A program made the position numbers and the translations under genes. Shown piece after piece: positions 1 through 5,737 of a stretch of 9,978 nt of DNA. Source of the DNA: Thermoplasmata archaeon (GTDB lineage: Archaea; Thermoplasmatota; Thermoplasmata; Sysuiplasmatales; Sysuiplasmataceae); contig JAJYOM010000052.1 in NCBI GenBank assembly GCA_021796175.1, positions 1-9,978 on the forward strand. Reading direction: 5' to 3'. Position 1 is the stretch's first letter; every line of letters begins with the position of its first letter. The notes below the pieces were generated by a model that saw only the letters and a program-made list of their open reading frames with translations, ran no database searches and was not told where the DNA came from.

Positions 1-379
1 CTGCATCAACAAGGTCGACCTGACGGATGCAGAGTCTCTTGCAAGGGTGACGAGGAAGCTGAAGGATTTTGATCCGCTCCCGATGTCGGCAGAGAAGAAT
101 ATCGGCCTCGAGGAACTTAAGAGGAGGATTTACGAAAAGCTGAGGTTTGTGAGAATATACATGAAACCGCCAGGCAGGGAGGCTGACCTGAAGGAGCCGC
201 TGCTCGTAAAGGGTGGAAGCACCGTCTCCGATATCTGTGAGGTCCTCCACAGGGATCTGAAAAGAAAATTCCGCTATGCACTCGTCTGGGGACCCAGCTC
301 CCGTTTCCCGGGCCAGACGGTGGGTGGTGACCACATAATGGCGGATGGCGACATACTTTCCATCGTTGCAAGGCGTTGA
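1..379 (+). CDS. DRG-family (Obg-like) GTPase, C-terminal part with TGS domain; 5' end outside window
   Basis: The reading frame is open from base 2 to a TGA at 377-379, giving about 125 residues of a protein that begins upstream of the window. It opens with the G4 guanine-specificity motif INKVD. The G5-like segment MSAEKNIGLEELK follows, then a TGS domain. The TGS part (RIYMKPPG, STVSDICEVLHRDL, FRYALVWG, VGGDHIMADGDILSIV) matches archaeal and eukaryotic DRG/Rbg proteins closely. These GTPases associate with ribosomes, and the TGS domain is a likely RNA or ribosome contact; the exact role in archaea is not settled. The GTG at 47 is internal to the GTPase domain and is not a real start. The gene ends base-to-base against the convergent transporter gene. 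The family call is firm; G1-G3 cannot be checked. Confidence 0.93.
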   Translation, partial: CINKVDLTDAESLARVTRKLKDFDPLPMSAEKNIGLEELKRRIYEKLRFVRIYMKPPGREADLKEPLLVKGGSTVSDICEVLHRDLKRKFRYALVWGPSSRFPGQTVGGDHIMADGDILSIVARR

Positions 380-1645
380 TCAGAGGAACTGCAGGAACAG
401 GAAAGTAAACAGAAGGGAAACAACAGTAATCGGAAGCCCGTACTTCATGAACGAACGCAGGCTGATGTGAACCCCTTCCCTCGCTGCACCTCTCGCGACA
501 ATAACGTTCGCTGCGGCACCTATTATTGTCGCATTGCCTGCCAGTGTGGAGCTGGCCGCAAGCGAAAGCCACAGCCTGGTGGTCGGGTTCTTCTCGATTA
601 TGGGAGAAAGCAGCACGACTGCAGGTACATTGCTGACCATGTTCGAGAGCACTGAGGTGAGAACTGTCAGCCCTCCGACAGTGGAAAGCAGCCGGGTGTC
701 GATAGAAGTGAGTGCAGAGATAATCAGCTGGAGCAAACCGGATGACTCTATACCGCTGATGAGCACAAACAATCCTATGAAGAAAAGGAGTATGCCCCAG
801 TCTACTTTCACTAACAGTTCCTGCCCGTTCCTGCCGGTTATGAGTGGAAGTGCAAAGAGTGTCACAATACCACCAACCATGGCGACCACAGGTACATAGC
901 TGAGTGGAAGCAGGTAGAAACCAGTGAAGACAGAGAAGACAACGCCGGCCATGAAATACATGGGGAAAGTCACACGGGCACCCGCTTCATCCTGATGCTC
1001 TGTGCTTCGCATTTCCGATCGAACGTATTCCTTGCGGGAGAGGATTATTGCAAGAATTATCGCAAAGAGAAGAGAAGCAACAGCAACCGGGAGCAGGTAG
1101 GCAGTAAACACATGGAACTCGATGGAGGAAATGTTCGCTATGTATGCATTCTGGGGGTTGCCAACCTCAGTCGCGGTACTGCCGATGTTGGCACTGATCG
1201 CCTCCATGATCAGGGGAGGAAGTGGCGATATTCCCATCTTCCTCGCGCTTGCTATAATGACGGGAGTGAATATCAGGACGACAGCGTCATTCAGAATGAG
1301 TGCAGAAAGGAAGGCGGTTATGAGGGACACATACACAATGAACAGCCTCGGTGTCCCGGCTGCCCTTACGAGCTTCGATGAAATCCACCTGAAGACACCG
1401 CTCAGATCCATACCGGAAACGATCATCATCATTCCCATGATGAGCAGTATTGTGCCCCAGTTGATAGAGGACAGCGCAGCCTGGGGATTGACTATGCCAG
1501 TAACCAGCATTAGTGCGCCGCCCAGCAGAGCTGCAGCAGGCATCTCTATACTGTTCTTTCCGAGCCTGCCGAACGATATGAGTGCATATGTAAACAGGAA
1601 GATAATCAGTGCCGCAAACTCAGCTGCATCCGGCGTCAGCCTCAC
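380..1645 (-). CDS. SLC13/ArsB-superfamily (ion transporter) permease
   Basis: This is a 421-residue integral membrane protein with a GTG start (1645-1643) and TGA stop at 380. It shows the two-fold internal repeat of the ion transporter superfamily (CitT, ArsB, NhaD, YbiR). The segment at residues 61-83 (INWGTILL...SGMDLSG) is echoed at 281-303 (VDWGILLFF...SGIESSG). The re-entrant/ligand-site motifs LNDAVVLIFTP (118-128) and ANIGSTATEVGNPQN (152-166) have partners SNVPAVVLLSP (338-348) and TLAGNATIIGAAAN (367-380). About ten to twelve hydrophobic spans are visible, with a hydrophilic linker near 204-226. The GNPQN form resembles YbiR-like anion permeases more than true arsenite pumps, and no ars genes are nearby. 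The substrate is therefore unknown (dicarboxylate, other anion, or Na+/H+ exchange). A GGAGG lies directly against the GTG, and an in-frame stop at 1688-1690 limits upstream extension. Confidence 0.88.
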   Translation of the reverse strand: MRLTPDAAEFAALIIFLFTYALISFGRLGKNSIEMPAAALLGGALMLVTGIVNPQAALSSINWGTILLIMGMMMIVSGMDLSGVFRWISSKLVRAAGTPRLFIVYVSLITAFLSALILNDAVVLIFTPVIIASARKMGISPLPPLIMEAISANIGSTATEVGNPQNAYIANISSIEFHVFTAYLLPVAVASLLFAIILAIILSRKEYVRSEMRSTEHQDEAGARVTFPMYFMAGVVFSVFTGFYLLPLSYVPVVAMVGGIVTLFALPLITGRNGQELLVKVDWGILLFFIGLFVLISGIESSGLLQLIISALTSIDTRLLSTVGGLTVLTSVLSNMVSNVPAVVLLSPIIEKNPTTRLWLSLAASSTLAGNATIIGAAANVIVARGAAREGVHISLRSFMKYGLPITVVSLLFTFLFLQFL

Positions 1646-1713
1646 CCTCCCCTGCCAGCCTGAAAGTGCATGGAGTCTGGCAGACTTTCAACCTCAACTG
1701 GAATGAACCTCAT
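1642..1713 (-). CDS. Possible 23-residue leader ORF upstream of and overlapping the transporter start
   Basis: On the minus strand an ATG at 1713-1711 opens 23 codons ending in TGA (1644-1642). The stop overlaps the transporter GTG start as GTGA. An AGGTG motif lies three bases upstream of the ATG. A TATTTAA box at 1740-1746 (read on the minus strand) is spaced to start transcription near 1716, almost at this ATG. The peptide begins MRFIPVEVESLPDSM and has no recognisable domain. It may be a leader peptide that couples translation to the permease. It could instead be the true N-terminus of the permease if a base is missing near 1645, or chance. The sequence supports the ORF, not its expression. 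Confidence 0.3.
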   Translation of the reverse strand: MRFIPVEVESLPDSMHFQAGRGG

Positions 1714-1738
1714 ACCCACCTGAGCGAAACGCTTTGCA

Positions 1739-1747
1739 GTTAAATAG
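1739..1747. promoter_or_regulatory. TATA-like element, first copy of GTTAAATAG, possibly serving the minus-strand transporter
   Basis: The sequence GTTAAATAG lies in the divergent region between the transporter and hisS. Read on the minus strand it is CTATTTAAC, and a start 26-27 bases downstream would fall near 1716, next to the leader ORF ATG at 1713. Read on the plus strand it would start RNA near 1770, giving a 20-base leader to the alternative hisS ATG at 1791. Archaeal TATA boxes can be nearly symmetric, so orientation is uncertain. Confidence 0.4.
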
Positions 1748-1779
1748 GTAATCTGAGGGCCACTGCCGGGCTGGCGATT

Positions 1780-1788
1780 GTTAAATAG
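1780..1788 (+). promoter_or_regulatory. TATA-like element of hisS, second copy of GTTAAATAG
   Basis: This is the same nine bases, GTTAAATAG, 41 bases after the first copy. Its centre lies about 27 bases before the ATG at 1812, the usual archaeal TATA-to-start distance. It therefore predicts a leaderless hisS mRNA beginning at that ATG. This supports 1812 over 1791 as the hisS start. No Shine-Dalgarno sequence is present before 1812, as expected for a leaderless message. Confidence 0.5.
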
Positions 1789-1811
1789 TCATGCTGGTTG
1801 AGCTACACCCA

Positions 1812-3081
1812 ATGATACAGCGGGTCAGAGGCACCAGGGATTTCACACCGGGGGAGATGAGCAGGAGAAGACGGCTCGAAGACCTGTTGAGGGAGATATC
1901 CGCGCAATACGGGTACAGGGAAATACAGACACCGGTACTTGAGAATGCCGAACTGTTTACAACAAAATCAGGACCGGGCGTATTGGAGGAAATGTACTCT
2001 TTCAAGGACAAGGGGGGGGAGACAGCTGTCTCTCAGACCCGAGCTGACGGCACCCATCATACGCTTCTATCTGAGCGATCTATCCAACTATCCGATGCCA
2101 CTCAAACTGTTCTGCATCTCAAACTGTTTCAGGTACGAAGAGCCGCAATCCGGCAGATACAGGGAATTTTACCAGTACGATGTCGAGATAATAGGCTCCG
2201 AAGCACCCGAATCGGATGCGGAGCTGCTGTTACTTGCAGGAGACCTCTGCAGAAGGCTCGGTTTGACGGAGGTCAGATTCAGGATAGGCCATGTTGGTAT
2301 TGTCCGCTCCCTGCTGGATGCGCTTGGCATGGGCAAAGCTGAACAGTCCCAATTCCTGCACCTTGTCGACAAGAAGAAGATGGAAGAGGCGGCTCGATTC
2401 CTTGGGGAGAGGAAAGTAACAGCTGAGAAAAGCGCGGAGATAATTGGACTGTGCAGGCTCAAGGGCGACAGTTCCGCGCTTGATGGCATAAAGGGGACCG
2501 CAGCCGACTACCTCAGAGAGGTTCTGGCCATTGCAGAGGGTGCGGGTACCGTTGGCATGCAGGTGGATCTTGGCGTCGTCCGCGGGCTCGATTACTACAC
2601 CGGGCTTGTATTTGAGATTGATGCACCGGAGCTGGGAGCGGAGAAGCAGGTCTGCGGTGGAGGCTCGTATGCCCTTTCGCAGCTATTCGGCGGGCGGCCG
2701 GTGCCAAGCACGGGGATGGCATTCGGCTTCGACAGGCTTTTGCTGGCTATGGAGAGGGCGGGTAACGCTCCTGCTGAGGAGGGCATAGATGCTTTCGTGC
2801 TGACACCCTCCGCGACCCTCAGGCAGGAGATGGTAAGGATTGCAGGGAAACTGAGGAGCAGCGGCATCAGGACAGAGTTTGACCTGATGAGAAGAAATAT
2901 GAGTAAATCGCTGAAATACGCCTCCTCGCGGGGGGCAACCCTGGCAGTGATCGTCGGGGATAAGGAGGCTGCAAACGGCCTGGTCACTATCCGTGACATG
3001 CAGAGCGGGGAGCAATTCACAGTCAGCGCGGAGAGAGTGTGCGAAGAGGCACGGGAAAGGCTGCCTAAACCTAAAGTGTGA
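1812..3081 (+). CDS. hisS: Histidyl-tRNA synthetase, interrupted by a +1 frameshift at a G8 run
   Basis: This class II aminoacyl-tRNA synthetase charges tRNA-His with histidine in the cytoplasm. The N-terminal frame (MIQRVRGTRDF through YSFKDKGG, residues 1-69) continues in a different frame as RQLSLRPELTAP (from residue 70, AGA at 2020). Read through, the protein is 422 residues, normal for the family. Motif 2 (FRYEEPQSGRYREFYQYD, 106-123), the His-specific RGLDYYTG (257-264, catalytic Arg) and motif 3 (GMAFGFDR, 301-308) are intact. So is the C-terminal anticodon-binding domain (from about DAFVLTPS). The frame changes at 2012-2019, where eight Gs stand and seven would restore the frame. As written, translation stops at 2343-2345 with an out-of-frame tail. 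An ATG at 1791 would add seven residues; 1812 is preferred because homologues start at this point and the TATA spacing fits. Confidence 0.9.
2012..2019 (+). other. Homopolymer G8 at the hisS frameshift
   Basis: AAG is followed by seven further Gs and then AGA, so the run counts eight Gs in all. The expected protein K-G-G-R needs AAG GGG GGG AGA, which is seven Gs. One extra G explains the frame change exactly, with no residue lost. The candidates are a sequencing or assembly error, a real mutation, or slippage by polymerase or ribosome. Confidence 0.9.
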
Positions 3082-3967
3082 AATCCGCCTTGGCCACCTT
3101 CCGGTAGAATGTCTCCCCCTTTTCACTCCTGATCCTTGCAGCAAGCGTGCGCGCATCGCTTCCAGCCCCCTTCACGAATGGGATGCCATACTCCGCTGTC
3201 ATTTTTTCAATTGAATGGCCGAACTGCGCCGATGCCAGCACTGAGGCGGTTGCGACACCGGTCTCCCTTTCGCCCTTTGTGAACTGGTATATCCTCACAC
3301 CCTTGACAGCATTCTCCATTTCATCTTTCCTCCGGCCGCTTGCAAACTTGTCCACAAGGGCCACTGCACAATTCTCCCTTGATGCGATGCTCGAAATTGC
3401 CCTGCCGTGAGCCCAAACCATGATGTCAAGCACGTTTCCCATGCTGTCATGCATCTGGTTGTACCTCTCAGGCGAGATGACAATAACTTCGTAAGCTGAC
3501 GCGGGGAGTGTTGACTTGACCATACACTCCATATGGAAGAGCTGTTCGGCGGACAGCTTCTTGGAATCTGTCACGCCGCGCCTGTAAAGCGCAGCGGCAA
3601 CGCTGCTTTCCATGCACACACCAGCGACGACAAGCGGGCCGAAATAGTCACCCTTTCCCGCCTCGTCGCTGCCAATCCACTTCTCTGGAAGCTCCAGCCC
3701 AACAGTCTTCATTGCATAGTCCCTGTAGTCGAACGGCAGCGTGTTGAAGAAATCATAGAGCAGCTTTCCGGCAAGTGCATCATCACAGTTCAGGATGACG
3801 GTGCCATTGCCATAGATAGATACACTTATTCCCTGTTTCTTGAAATTATAAACGCGTTCATCTCCGCTGCGAACCAGCCCTATTCCCGAGAGGAATGATG
3901 CTGTGCGTTCGAACTGATGCTCCGGTATGCGGAAGCGCTCCCTCATCAGGGTGCAATCCGCCTGCAT
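3071..3967 (-). CDS. rnhC: Ribonuclease HIII
   Basis: This 298-residue protein is predicted to cleave the RNA strand of RNA-DNA hybrids, removing primers or R-loops. It has the two-part form of RNase HIII. An N-terminal region of about 90 residues fits the TBP-like substrate-binding domain (IYGNGTVILN at 51-60). The type 2 RNase H catalytic domain follows. The signature IGSDEAGKGDYFGPLVVAG (98-116) carries the acids D101 and E102. GDYFGPL is typical of HIII, whereas HII has a GRGPxxGPL-like form. Other landmarks are VTDSKKLS (132-139), D206 in ALVDKFASG and GVATASVLAS (237-246). The fourth acid is probably E233 or E235 (KGERET), which I cannot fix by eye. The ATG at 3967 has no clear Shine-Dalgarno; Met8 is a weaker alternative. 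The gene lies 26 bases after the DMT permease gene and overlaps hisS by 11 bases, tail to tail. Confidence 0.87.
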   Translation of the reverse strand: MQADCTLMRERFRIPEHQFERTASFLSGIGLVRSGDERVYNFKKQGISVSIYGNGTVILNCDDALAGKLLYDFFNTLPFDYRDYAMKTVGLELPEKWIGSDEAGKGDYFGPLVVAGVCMESSVAAALYRRGVTDSKKLSAEQLFHMECMVKSTLPASAYEVIVISPERYNQMHDSMGNVLDIMVWAHGRAISSIASRENCAVALVDKFASGRRKDEMENAVKGVRIYQFTKGERETGVATASVLASAQFGHSIEKMTAEYGIPFVKGAGSDARTLAARIRSEKGETFYRKVAKADFTL

Positions 3968-3993
3968 GATTAGAATTTTTGCACCGTGTGCAT

Positions 3994-4911
3994 TCAGGCT
4001 CGCGACCTGGAAAGTGCGCCTCCCTCGGCGAATGCGACCGTACAGAGGGAAGCGCCCACAGCCGCCAGAATTATCAGTGACACGGACAATGGCGTGGCCC
4101 TCAGTCCAAGAAAGGCGACGCCCAGCATCATTGTGAAGGGTGGTATCAGTGCCATGAGTATCGAAGAAAGTGTGAAGCCGGCCATCCCGGACGCCTTGAA
4201 GAAAAGCAAGTAACCGACAAACATCGATGTAGCCCCGATCAGAAACAGGATAAAAAGGTCATAGGCAGAGCCGAATTCGACAGGATGGGCAGTTCCTGAG
4301 ATAAACGCGTATGCAACAATGAAAACTGAAGAAACCAGGAAAGCGGGTGTGAGTATCTCCGCCATGCCGTCATCCGTTATGCGCTCGTTCGTGTAGACAA
4401 AGAAAACTGAAAGCGAAGGTGGTATCAGCAAGAGGAGCAAAATGCCTTCCGCCGACTTCAGGCTGACATAGCCACCGAACAGCGTGAGCATGCCAGCTGA
4501 AAGTATCAGCACCACTAGACCAACAACCAGAAAGCGAAGTCTGGGCCGGAACCTGTTGCGTCCCAGGGCAAATACAATGGAAGGGGAAAGAACAGTGTCG
4601 CCCAGCAGTATGAAAGTGGAGGTCAGGACTCCCCCGTTTGCCAATGTTGAGATTATGATTAAAATCTGCGAAGCGAAATATCCCATGCCGGGAAGCAGAT
4701 AATCCCTCTTTTTCGATGGCAGAGGTATTCTCCCGCCGGAATACAGCCCAAACAGCAGAAACAGCAGAAATCCGAACAAGGAGGGGTAGAAGAAGAGGGT
4801 GAGAGGATCAAGGCTGTGAAGCAGCGGAACGAAGACGTAGTAGGTGGCCCAGACGAATGCAGCACTTGTTGCGACGGCCGAGCCCTTCAGCACCGCGACC
4901 TTCATTGCCAT
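3994..4911 (-). CDS. DMT-superfamily permease, EamA-type
   Basis: This 305-residue membrane protein has about ten hydrophobic segments arranged as two similar halves of roughly 145 residues. That is the layout of EamA-domain drug/metabolite transporters. The first helix (SAAFVWATYYVFVPLL) with DPLTLFFYPSLFG is typical of EamA first halves. The second half (PPSLSVFFVYTNERI onward) ends with the usual ALIPPFTMMLGVAFLGL-type helix pair. The substrate cannot be told from sequence; amino acids, nucleosides or sugars are all known for the family. Met1 (4911) and Met3 (4905) are equally good starts. A weak TATA-like TTGATAAG (minus strand, about 4928-4935) would start RNA close to both, suggesting a leaderless message. 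The gene probably shares a transcript with the RNase HIII gene downstream, but nothing links the two functionally. Confidence 0.85.
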   Translation of the reverse strand: MAMKVAVLKGSAVATSAAFVWATYYVFVPLLHSLDPLTLFFYPSLFGFLLFLLFGLYSGGRIPLPSKKRDYLLPGMGYFASQILIIISTLANGGVLTSTFILLGDTVLSPSIVFALGRNRFRPRLRFLVVGLVVLILSAGMLTLFGGYVSLKSAEGILLLLLIPPSLSVFFVYTNERITDDGMAEILTPAFLVSSVFIVAYAFISGTAHPVEFGSAYDLFILFLIGATSMFVGYLLFFKASGMAGFTLSSILMALIPPFTMMLGVAFLGLRATPLSVSLIILAAVGASLCTVAFAEGGALSRSRA

Positions 4912-4927
4912 CCGTTGAATTCATGCT

Positions 4928-4935
4928 GCTTATCA
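4928..4935 (-). promoter_or_regulatory. Weak TATA-like element for the DMT permease gene
   Basis: On the minus strand the sequence reads CGAAAAG followed by TTGATAAG, resembling a BRE plus a degraded TATA box. Its centre lies about 21-27 bases from the two candidate ATGs (4911 and 4905), consistent with a leaderless start. The match to consensus is poor. Confidence 0.25.
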
Positions 4936-4981
4936 ACTTTTCGTACCGTGACTCTGTAGTTGTCTGTCTGACCGCAAACGG

Positions 4982-5013
4982 CAGCAAACAAGTGCCGCTT
5001 GCTGGTAAGTGCC
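4982..5013. repeat. Short direct and inverted repeats in the divergent intergenic region
   Basis: AAGTGCC occurs at 4990-4996 and again at 5007-5013, 17 bases apart. CAGCAA at 4982-4987 is mirrored by TTGCTG at 4999-5004 with an 11-base spacer. The region lies between the DMT permease promoter and the ribosomal operon promoter, so an operator is possible. Arms this short also arise by chance. Confidence 0.2.
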
Positions 5014-5040
5014 ATCTGCCGGCTCACCGGGAAAGAGAAC

Positions 5041-5058
5041 GAAAGAAATGTTTATATT
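5041..5058 (+). promoter_or_regulatory. BRE/TATA promoter of the L7Ae-S28e-L24e-Ndk-aIF5B operon
   Basis: A purine-rich stretch, GAAAGAAATG (BRE-like), is followed by TTTATAT at 5051-5057, close to the archaeal TATA consensus. A start about 26-27 bases downstream of the box centre would fall near 5080. That leaves an mRNA leader of roughly 54 bases before the L7Ae ATG. It is the best promoter match in the window and sits ahead of the most highly expressed genes. Confidence 0.65.
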
Positions 5059-5097
5059 GCAGGTGCTGCGTCGTACGCGGCAGAAGGTGCCTGTGAC

Positions 5098-5128
5098 TGA
5101 TGAGGATGCATTGGCATCTGAAAGAGGT
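5098..5128 (+). promoter_or_regulatory. Kink-turn / box C/D-like element adjoining the L7Ae Shine-Dalgarno site
   Basis: The leader contains TGATGA (5098-5103, box C-like) and CTGA (5118-5121, box D-like) flanking a perfect 5-bp stem, GATGC/GCATC (5105-5109 with 5114-5118), closed by an ATTG loop. In this register G5102-A5121 and A5103-G5120 form the tandem sheared G-A pairs that define a kink-turn, with GAT (5099-5101) as a three-base bulge. The outer stem is not canonical. An imperfect helix of 5085-5092 with 5125-5132 is possible and would cover the GAGGT ribosome-binding site (5124-5128). L7Ae family proteins bind kink-turns, and L7Ae control through kink-turns in its own leader has been described in archaea. 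Its action here is inferred. Confidence 0.5.
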
Positions 5129-5134
5129 ATTTGA

Positions 5135-5506
5135 ATGGCAAAAGCAGCATTTATCAGGTTCGAGGTTCCATCCGAACTCTCGGAGAAGATATACCAGGTT
5201 GTGGAGCTTGTAAAGGACAGCGGCAAGCTGAGAAAAGGAACGAATGAAGTCACAAAAGTGATTGAAAGGGGAGAGACGGCGCTCGTCATTATGGCAGAGG
5301 ACGTCGACCCTCCTGAGATTCTTGCACATCTTCCACTGCTCTGCGAGGAGAAGAACATACCGTACGCCTATGTTCCAAAGAAGGCCGAGCTCGGCACTGC
5401 GGCCGGTTTGGACAAGCCTACCGCTTCTATCGCTGTAGTCGATGCAGGAAAGGCGAAGCAGACACTGGATGGTGTCCTCGAAGAACTCAAGAAGGTAAAG
5501 AAGTAG
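5135..5506 (+). CDS. rpl7ae: Ribosomal protein L7Ae
   Basis: This 123-residue protein has the usual length for archaeal L7Ae. It binds kink-turn RNA in 23S rRNA, box C/D and H/ACA guide RNPs and archaeal RNase P. The RNA-contact motif GTNEVTKVIERG (35-46) and the segment PYAYVPKKAELGTAAG (76-91) are diagnostic. The ATG has a GAGGT Shine-Dalgarno six bases upstream. It is the first gene of a five-gene operon; the next gene's Shine-Dalgarno (GGTGA) begins right at its TAG stop. A kink-turn-like element lies immediately upstream, suggesting that the protein may repress its own mRNA. No sequence oddities are seen in the protein. Confidence 0.97.
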   Translation: MAKAAFIRFEVPSELSEKIYQVVELVKDSGKLRKGTNEVTKVIERGETALVIMAEDVDPPEILAHLPLLCEEKNIPYAYVPKKAELGTAAGLDKPTASIAVVDAGKAKQTLDGVLEELKKVKK

Positions 5507-5511
5507 GGTGA
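5507..5511 (+). promoter_or_regulatory. Shine-Dalgarno GGTGA that fixes the TTG start of S28e
   Basis: GGTGA matches the archaeal anti-Shine-Dalgarno (UCACCUCC) and ends six bases before TTG 5518. There is no ATG or GTG that would keep the conserved N-terminus. Together these make TTG the initiation codon. Confidence 0.75.
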
Positions 5512-5517
5512 TTTTCT

Positions 5518-5727
5518 TTGCCAGATGACAGCATTCCGGCTGAAGTGGTCGAGATCATTGGCAGGACAGGCATGACTGGTGAAGCCACGCAGGTCAAGGT
5601 CAGGGTACTTGACGGTAAGGACAAGGGCCGGATCATTACCAGAAATGTAATGGGTCCCGTGAGGGTTGGCGACGTACTGATGCTCAGAGAGACCGCGAGG
5701 GAAGCACGCAAGCTTTCAATCAGGTGA
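5518..5727 (+). CDS. rps28e: Ribosomal protein S28e
   Basis: This is a 69-residue OB-fold protein of the small subunit, standard length. The family pattern AEVVEIIGRTGMTGEATQVK, KGRIITRNVMGPVRVGD and the C-terminal LRETAREARKL are all present. Translation begins at TTG, supported by the GGTGA site six bases upstream and by the family N-terminus. It lies 11 bases after L7Ae. Its own TGA stop (5725-5727) is embedded in the Shine-Dalgarno of the L24e gene, so translation of the two is probably coupled. Confidence 0.96.
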   Translation: MPDDSIPAEVVEIIGRTGMTGEATQVKVRVLDGKDKGRIITRNVMGPVRVGDVLMLRETAREARKLSIR

Positions 5728-5731
5728 GGTG
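5722..5731 (+). promoter_or_regulatory. Shine-Dalgarno AGGTGAGGTG of L24e, overlapping the S28e stop
   Basis: A tandem AGGTG motif ends six bases before ATG 5738. This supports that ATG rather than the upstream GTG at 5729, which lies inside the motif. The S28e TGA is part of it. Confidence 0.7.
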
Positions 5732-5737
5732 TTCACC

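Noticed and set aside
117..572. Minus-strand open frame spanning the end of the DRG gene and of the permease gene
   Set aside because: It is out of frame with both family-matching genes and shows no domain; a shadow frame.
380..1645. Arsenite efflux pump (ArsB) as a specific call for the permease
   Set aside because: Motifs are shared across the whole superfamily, the GNPQN form leans to YbiR-like permeases, and no arsR, arsA or arsC gene is nearby.
1122..1706. Long plus-strand open frame (194 codons) opposite the transporter gene
   Set aside because: It is antisense to a clear permease, has no recognisable domain, and its length follows from the codon pattern of the real gene.
5024..5358. 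Minus-strand open frames opposite the L7Ae promoter and gene
   Set aside because: They lie antisense to a conserved ribosomal protein gene and its promoter, and their translations resemble no known protein.
5511..5519. ATTTTCTTT between L7Ae and S28e as an oligo-T terminator
   Set aside because: It lies in an 11-base gap inside a tight operon, overlaps the spacer between Shine-Dalgarno and TTG, and the T-run is interrupted.
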